Assembly: GCF_001509795.1 (NCBI RefSeq)
Contig: NZ_LLZN01000045.1
Coordinates: 124,001 to 188,000 of the forward strand
From: Streptomyces sp. NRRL WC-3605
GTDB taxonomy: Bacteria; Actinomycetota; Actinomycetes; Streptomycetales; Streptomycetaceae
Reading direction: 5' to 3'
Length of the DNA: 64,000 bases
In this document: piece after piece, positions 60,573 to 64,000 of the stretch
Position numbering within the stretch: position 1 is the first letter of the stretch
How the letters are laid out: each line of letters begins with the position of its first letter
Program-made: the position numbers and the translations under genes
Notes under the pieces: model-generated
The model's input: the letters and a program-made list of their open reading frames with translations, nothing else
What the model was told of the DNA's origin: nothing
Database searches by the model: none

Positions 60573-61241
60573 GTGCCGACGTCCGACGAGCGACCCGACG
60601 ACTGCCCCCCGGCGTCCTTCCTGGCGGCGGAGACGGCACTGCACGCCATGACGGAAGCGGTGCGTGCCGCGCGGGCCGCCCCGGAGGGCGCCGTGGGCGA
60701 CACCCCGCCCACTCCGGAGCAGGCGCTGGCCGTCCTGGTGCTGCTGCGCGACGTACGGCACCAGCTCGCGCACTGGGAGACGGGCCTCATCGAGGCTGCC
60801 CGCGCGGCCGGCGCCAGCTGGGCCGACCTCGCGAGCCCCCTCGGCGTCGCGAGCCGCCAGGCCGCCGAGCGGCGCTATCTGCGGGGACGCCCCGGCGGTG
60901 ACGGCGGCACCCGGGAGGACCGCGTCAAGGCCACGCGCGACCGGCGCGCCGCCGACCGCAAGGTGACGGCGTGGGCCCGCAGCAAGGCCGGCGAGCTGCG
61001 CGGCCTCGCCGGTCAGATCACCGCGCTGCCCGATCTGCCGGAGTCCGCCCTCCCCCCGCTGCGGCGGCTCGCCCACGCCCTGGCCGACGACGACGCGGCA
61101 CTGCTGCTGGCGCCCCTGACGGACGCCGAGCCGCATCTGCGCGCCCGCCACCCGCGACTCGCCACCCGGATCGACGACCTCACCAGCCACGCCGACCGGC
61201 TCCGCCAGGACAGCGACGCGGACCGCGGGGCGCGGCCCTGA
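60573..61241 (+). CDS. rheA: RheA-type heat-shock repressor
   Basis: 222 residues. Helical, with a region VLLRDVRHQLAHWETGLIEAARAAGASWADLASPLGVASRQAAERRYLRGRPGG (about 50-105) that has the HTH seen in Hsp18 regulators annotated in Streptomyces, then basic and acidic helices. In S. albus, RheA binds TGTCATC-N5-GATGACA, represses hsp18 and its own gene, and loses activity on heating without a chaperone. The divergent position next to hsp18 and two such sites support the call. GTG 60573 with AAGGAGGAGGG. Confidence 0.88.
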   Translation: MPTSDERPDDCPPASFLAAETALHAMTEAVRAARAAPEGAVGDTPPTPEQALAVLVLLRDVRHQLAHWETGLIEAARAAGASWADLASPLGVASRQAAERRYLRGRPGGDGGTREDRVKATRDRRAADRKVTAWARSKAGELRGLAGQITALPDLPESALPPLRRLAHALADDDAALLLAPLTDAEPHLRARHPRLATRIDDLTSHADRLRQDSDADRGARP

Positions 61242-61333
61242 CGTCGTCGTCCGCGCAGGTCGCGGGCGGGTCCGTTCGGGTGATCCACGAGGCGGATGCC
61301 AGGACGGGAGGAAAGGCGCGGGTCCGGCGGGGT

Positions 61334-61345
61334 ACCCGATCGGGT
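61334..61345. promoter_or_regulatory. Palindrome upstream of the MHS transporter
   Basis: ACCCGATCGGGT (perfect 12-mer) lies inside a looser CGGCGG...CCGCCG dyad, about 100 bases before the transporter. A possible regulator site. Confidence 0.4.
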
Positions 61346-61446
61346 GCCGCCGTGACGGCGACGACATCGGGCGGTCGCCGTGTTTGCGGGCGGCGCGGGC
61401 GAGCAGGCGAGGGTCTGCACATCAGCGCTCGGCAGAAAGGACCCTC

Positions 61447-62955
61447 ATGGCGGTCAGCGACTCGGACCTGGTCGAGGCCGATACCGATCCGGGGGCCGTC
61501 CGGCGTCATCGCACGCTCTTCAGGGCGGTGAAGCGGCGCCGGAACCCTCCGCTCCGGCGTACGGACATCACCGTCACCGACGAGGCGGCGGTGAAGCGGG
61601 CGGTGAAGGCCGCCTCCCTCGGCAACGCCATGGAGTGGTTCGACTTCGGGATCTACAGCTATCTCGCGGTCACCCTCGGCCACGTCTTCTTCCCGTCCGG
61701 CAACGACACCGTGCAGCTGCTGTCGTCGTTCGCGACCTTCGCGGTGTCGTTCCTGGTGCGCCCCATCGGCGGCATGGTCTTCGGGCCGATGGGCGACAAG
61801 ATCGGACGCAAGAAGGTCCTCGCGCTGACGATGATCCTCATGGCGATCGGCACCTTCGCGATCGGCCTGATCCCGTCGTACGCCACGATCGGCTTCTGGG
61901 CGCCGGTGCTGCTGATCTTCTTCCGGCTGGTGCAGGGCTTCTCGACCGGCGGCGAGTACGGCGGCGCGTCGACGTTCATCGCCGAGTACGCGCCCGACAA
62001 GCGGCGTGGCTTCTTCGGCAGCTTCCTGGAGCTGGGAACGCTCGCCGGATACGTGGGCGCCGCCGGGCTGGTGACGATCCTGACGTCGGCGCTGGGCAGC
62101 GGCGGCATGGAGTCCTGGGGCTGGCGGGTGCCGTTCCTGGTGGCCGGGCCCATCGGGCTGGTGGGCCTCTATCTGCGGCTGAAGCTGGACGAGACGCCCG
62201 CGTTCCAGAAGCTCGAGGACGAGTCCATGCACCATGCCTCCGAGGCCGCCTCCAGCGTGGAGACGACGGCCACCGGAGACCTGAAGAAGATCTTCCGGCA
62301 GTACTGGCCGGCGCTGATCCTGTGCATCTGCCTCGTCGGCGCCTACAACATCACCGACTACATGCTCCTGTCGTACATGCCGACGTACCTGTCGGACGAG
62401 ATGGGCTACTCGGAGACACACGGCCTGCTGATCCTCATCGCGACCATGGTGGTCCTGATGCTGGTCATCAACCAGGTGGGCAGGCTCAGCGACCGGGTGG
62501 GCCGCAAGCCGCTGCTCATGGCGGGGATGCTCGGCTTCCTCGTCCTGTCGCTGCCGTCGTTCCTGCTGGTCAGGCAGGGCAGCCTGGTCGCGGTGTCGGC
62601 CGGCATGCTGATGCTGGGCCTGTCGCTGGTGTGCCTGCTGGGCACCATGTCGGCGACCCTGCCCGCGCTGTTCCCGACCCAGGTCCGCTACGGCTCCCTG
62701 TCCGTCGGCTACAACCTGTCCGCGTCCCTGTTCGGCGGCACGACGCCGCTGGTGATCACCGCCCTGATCTCGGCGACCGGGAGCGACCTCATGCCCGCCT
62801 ACTACGCGATGGGCGCGGCGCTCGTCGGTGTGGTCGCGGTGGCGTTCACCAAGGAGACGGCACGGCAGCCGCTCGCCGGATCCCCTCCGTCGGTCGCGAC
62901 GGCCCGGGAGGCCGCCGAGATGGTGGAGAGCCAGGCCCCGGCCCCCCGGTTCTGA
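61447..62955 (+). CDS. MHS-type MFS transporter (ProP-like)
   Basis: 502 residues with 12 helices. After a 55-residue cytosolic N-terminus, AVKAASLGNAMEWFDFGIYSYLAVTLGHVFFP, VRPIGGMVFGPMGDKIGRKKVLALTMILMAIGTFAIGLIP, FFRLVQGFSTGGEYGGASTFIAEYAPDKRRGFFGSFLELG and RLSDRVGRKPLLMAGM are the family signatures. This group includes osmoprotectant carriers (ProP) and carboxylate symporters. AAAGGA lies six bases before ATG 61447. A hairpin terminator follows. Confidence 0.93.
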   Translation: MAVSDSDLVEADTDPGAVRRHRTLFRAVKRRRNPPLRRTDITVTDEAAVKRAVKAASLGNAMEWFDFGIYSYLAVTLGHVFFPSGNDTVQLLSSFATFAVSFLVRPIGGMVFGPMGDKIGRKKVLALTMILMAIGTFAIGLIPSYATIGFWAPVLLIFFRLVQGFSTGGEYGGASTFIAEYAPDKRRGFFGSFLELGTLAGYVGAAGLVTILTSALGSGGMESWGWRVPFLVAGPIGLVGLYLRLKLDETPAFQKLEDESMHHASEAASSVETTATGDLKKIFRQYWPALILCICLVGAYNITDYMLLSYMPTYLSDEMGYSETHGLLILIATMVVLMLVINQVGRLSDRVGRKPLLMAGMLGFLVLSLPSFLLVRQGSLVAVSAGMLMLGLSLVCLLGTMSATLPALFPTQVRYGSLSVGYNLSASLFGGTTPLVITALISATGSDLMPAYYAMGAALVGVVAVAFTKETARQPLAGSPPSVATAREAAEMVESQAPAPRF

Positions 62956-62973
62956 GGGACCCTGTCATGACGA

Positions 62974-63009
62974 CGGCCCGGCACCCGCGCGGACGCGGAT
63001 GCCGGGCCG
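62974..63009. terminator. Bidirectional hairpin
   Basis: 62974-62983 pairs with 63000-63009 (CGGCCCGGCA with TGCCGGGCCG), followed by an inner 5-bp stem. It terminates the transporter gene and, from the other side, the L36 gene. Confidence 0.75.
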
Positions 63010-63029
63010 ATGCCGTGGGCCCCCTGCGC

Positions 63030-63152
63030 TCAGCCCTGGCGGGCCTTGAAGCGCGGGTCCTTCTTGTTGATCACGTACGTCACGCCGCGGCGGCGCACCA
63101 CCTGGGCGCCGGGCTTGGCCTTCAGCGAGCGCAGTGAGTTGCGCACCTTCAT
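63030..63152 (-). CDS. rpmJ: 50S ribosomal protein L36, cysteine-free type
   Basis: 40 residues: [40 protein letters not shown]. The zinc-ribbon Cys positions of ordinary L36 are replaced, so this is the C-minus (type B) form that releases zinc when the metal is scarce. Third gene of an L33-L31-L36 set. Confidence 0.95.
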   Translation of the reverse strand: MKVRNSLRSLKAKPGAQVVRRRGVTYVINKKDPRFKARQG

Positions 63153-63193
63153 CGTGGTCTCCTCTCGGACTCGACGGACCGGTGTGTCCCTCG

Positions 63194-63451
63194 TCAGCGG
63201 GCGGCGGCGGTACGGCCGTAGCGCCGCTCGAAGCGCTCGACGCGTCCGGCGGTGTCCATGACGCGCGAGGTACCGGTGTAGAACGGGTGGCTCGCCGAGG
63301 AGGTCTCGACGTCCACCAGCGGGTAGGTCCGGCCGTCCTCCCACTCGATCGTCCGGGTGGAGTCGAGGGTGGAGCGGGTCAGGAAGGCGTGCCCCGACGC
63401 GCGGTCGCGGAAGACGACGGGACGGGAGTCGGGATGGATGCCGTGCCTCAT
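63194..63451 (-). CDS. rpmE2: 50S ribosomal protein L31 type B
   Basis: 85 residues: [20 protein letters not shown] is the type B L31 start, without the Cys residues of the zinc form, and [25 protein letters not shown] its end. GAAAGGA precedes ATG 63451. Belongs to the L33-L31-L36 set. Confidence 0.96.
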   Translation of the reverse strand: MRHGIHPDSRPVVFRDRASGHAFLTRSTLDSTRTIEWEDGRTYPLVDVETSSASHPFYTGTSRVMDTAGRVERFERRYGRTAAAR

Positions 63452-63500
63452 GGGATGTCCTTTCACCGGAGGTCTGCCGTGGTGCGGTGGGACGCGGACG

Positions 63501-63665
63501 TCAGCGCTCCTCGCGGAACTCGACGTGCGCGCCGGCGACCGGGTCGTACTTGCGCAGGACCAGCCGGTCGGGGTCGTTGAGACGGTTCTTGCGGGTCACG
63601 TACGTGACGCCGGTGCCGGCCGTCGACCTCAGCTTCACGACGGGACGTGCGGTGCTGCGTGCCAT
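63501..63665 (-). CDS. rpmG: 50S ribosomal protein L33, cysteine-free type
   Basis: 54 residues: [54 protein letters not shown]. No Cys at the four zinc positions. First gene of the set; CDS start ATG 63665. Confidence 0.96.
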   Translation of the reverse strand: MARSTARPVVKLRSTAGTGVTYVTRKNRLNDPDRLVLRKYDPVAGAHVEFREER

Positions 63666-63728
63666 GGGGGTGCTTCCTTTCCGTCCGCACACGAGCCGAC
63701 TGACTCGAGCATGTCAGACAGTGGGTTC

Positions 63729-63754
63729 AACCACCGAACCTGCCCTTTCATTCC
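63729..63754 (-). promoter_or_regulatory. SigR-type promoter of the ribosomal set
   Basis: Minus strand: GGAAT (63750-63754), exactly 18 bases, GTT (63729-63731). It matches the consensus GGAAT-N18/19-GTT of the thiol-oxidative-stress sigma factor SigR, which is known to serve ribosomal genes including rpmE. It lies 63 bases before the L33 start. Confidence 0.72.
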
Positions 63755-63896
63755 CGGCCCCTCCGATGAAGCGGACCAGCGGATTTGGGGCGGCGCCGAG
63801 CAGATTTCGGAGCCGTGCGGAGGAACACGGGGCGGGGTCCGCCCATTCCCGGCCGGCCCCGGCATCGGCACCGGAGGGCGCTGGGGGCAGACAAAG

Positions 63897-63925
63897 CGGG
63901 CACGGCGCGCGCGGCGCCGTGCCCG
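63897..63925 (-). terminator. Perfect 12-bp hairpin
   Basis: CGGGCACGGCGC and GCGCCGTGCCCG pair perfectly around GCGCG, 40 bases after the stop of the gene entering from the right edge. Confidence 0.8.
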
Positions 63926-63966
63926 TCGTGGTCGTCGTGATCGCGGCGGCCGGGAAGGCCCGTCCG

Positions 63967-64000
63967 TCAGGCCGCCAGGGTCTTGTCCTCCTGGTTCACC
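63967..64000 (-). CDS. 3' end of an unidentified gene (partial)
   Basis: A minus-strand frame enters from the right edge and ends VNQEDKTLAA-stop (TGA at 63967-63969). Too short to identify; the hairpin at 63897 is its terminator. Confidence 0.4.
   Translation of the reverse strand, partial: VNQEDKTLAA

Noticed and set aside
63666..63760. Zur box before the ribosomal set
   Set aside because: No TGAAAATGATTTTCA-like palindrome is visible; only the SigR-type promoter was found.

Overview
The window is high-GC actinobacterial DNA, most likely a Streptomyces chromosome arm or arm-core transition. The evidence is GC-rich third positions, frequent GTG and a few TTG starts, rare TTA codons, DUF6233 and CU044_5270 family proteins, GH92 and LIP-family secreted enzymes, SpoIIE-type phosphatase, RheA/Hsp18, and an actinobacterial LexA paralogue. 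About 62 intact protein genes, one frameshifted gene and two decayed remnants are supported. I see no rRNA, tRNA, CRISPR array, prophage or insertion sequence. Genes are mostly solitary or in two-gene units, many paired with their own regulator and an operator readable in the DNA.

Layout. 0-10 kb: old yellow enzyme, DUF3662 protein, TPR protein, catalase-peroxidase KatG, a TetR regulator with three identical-pattern operators and a TetX-like flavin monooxygenase, an APH-fold kinase-like protein and a luciferase-like oxidoreductase. 10-21 kb: an ECF sigma factor translationally coupled to a CU044_5270 membrane protein, an MFS exporter, cytochrome bd oxidase cydAB (TTA codon at Leu21), a nucleotidyltransferase-like protein with an N-terminal repeat, a SnoaL-domain ECF sigma factor, a domain-permuted lipoate ligase and a sugar transporter. 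21-31 kb: SDR-type and AraC/XRE regulator genes; a cell-surface cluster of HupE/UreJ membrane protein, secreted metallophosphatase with a C-terminal WxL-like domain, and a DUF916-type membrane-anchored partner, with a four-unit PHO box before the phosphatase; a lipoprotein and two SDR enzymes.

31-45 kb: GH92 mannosidase-type enzyme, small VOC protein, TetR plus a frameshifted MDR dehydrogenase, a Y-family polymerase relative without its catalytic residues divergent from a DUF6233 gene, XRE/SDR divergon, methyltransferase, DUF1801, a secreted lamin-tail protein, remnants of a VOC and an alpha/beta hydrolase gene, and an HxlR-MBL operon. 45-56 kb: ComB-like phosphatase, DUF2785 protein, secreted M15-like peptidase, ferric-reductase-type flavocytochrome, TetR and LIP lipase, an ArsR-MFS operon with a perfect operator, LysR and epimerase. 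56-64 kb: a stress-related stretch with SpoIIE phosphatase, LexA paralogue, DUF2267 protein, the rheA-hsp18 heat-shock divergon, an MHS transporter, and the cysteine-free ribosomal proteins L33-L31-L36 behind a SigR-type promoter.

The most interesting items are the PHO-box-controlled WxL-like phosphatase/DUF916 module, the TTA codon in cydA, the LexA paralogue behind a RecA-NDp/PafBC-like promoter, and the inactive-looking Y-family polymerase facing a leaderless DUF6233 gene. All functional statements come from reading sequence motifs; no database search was run.
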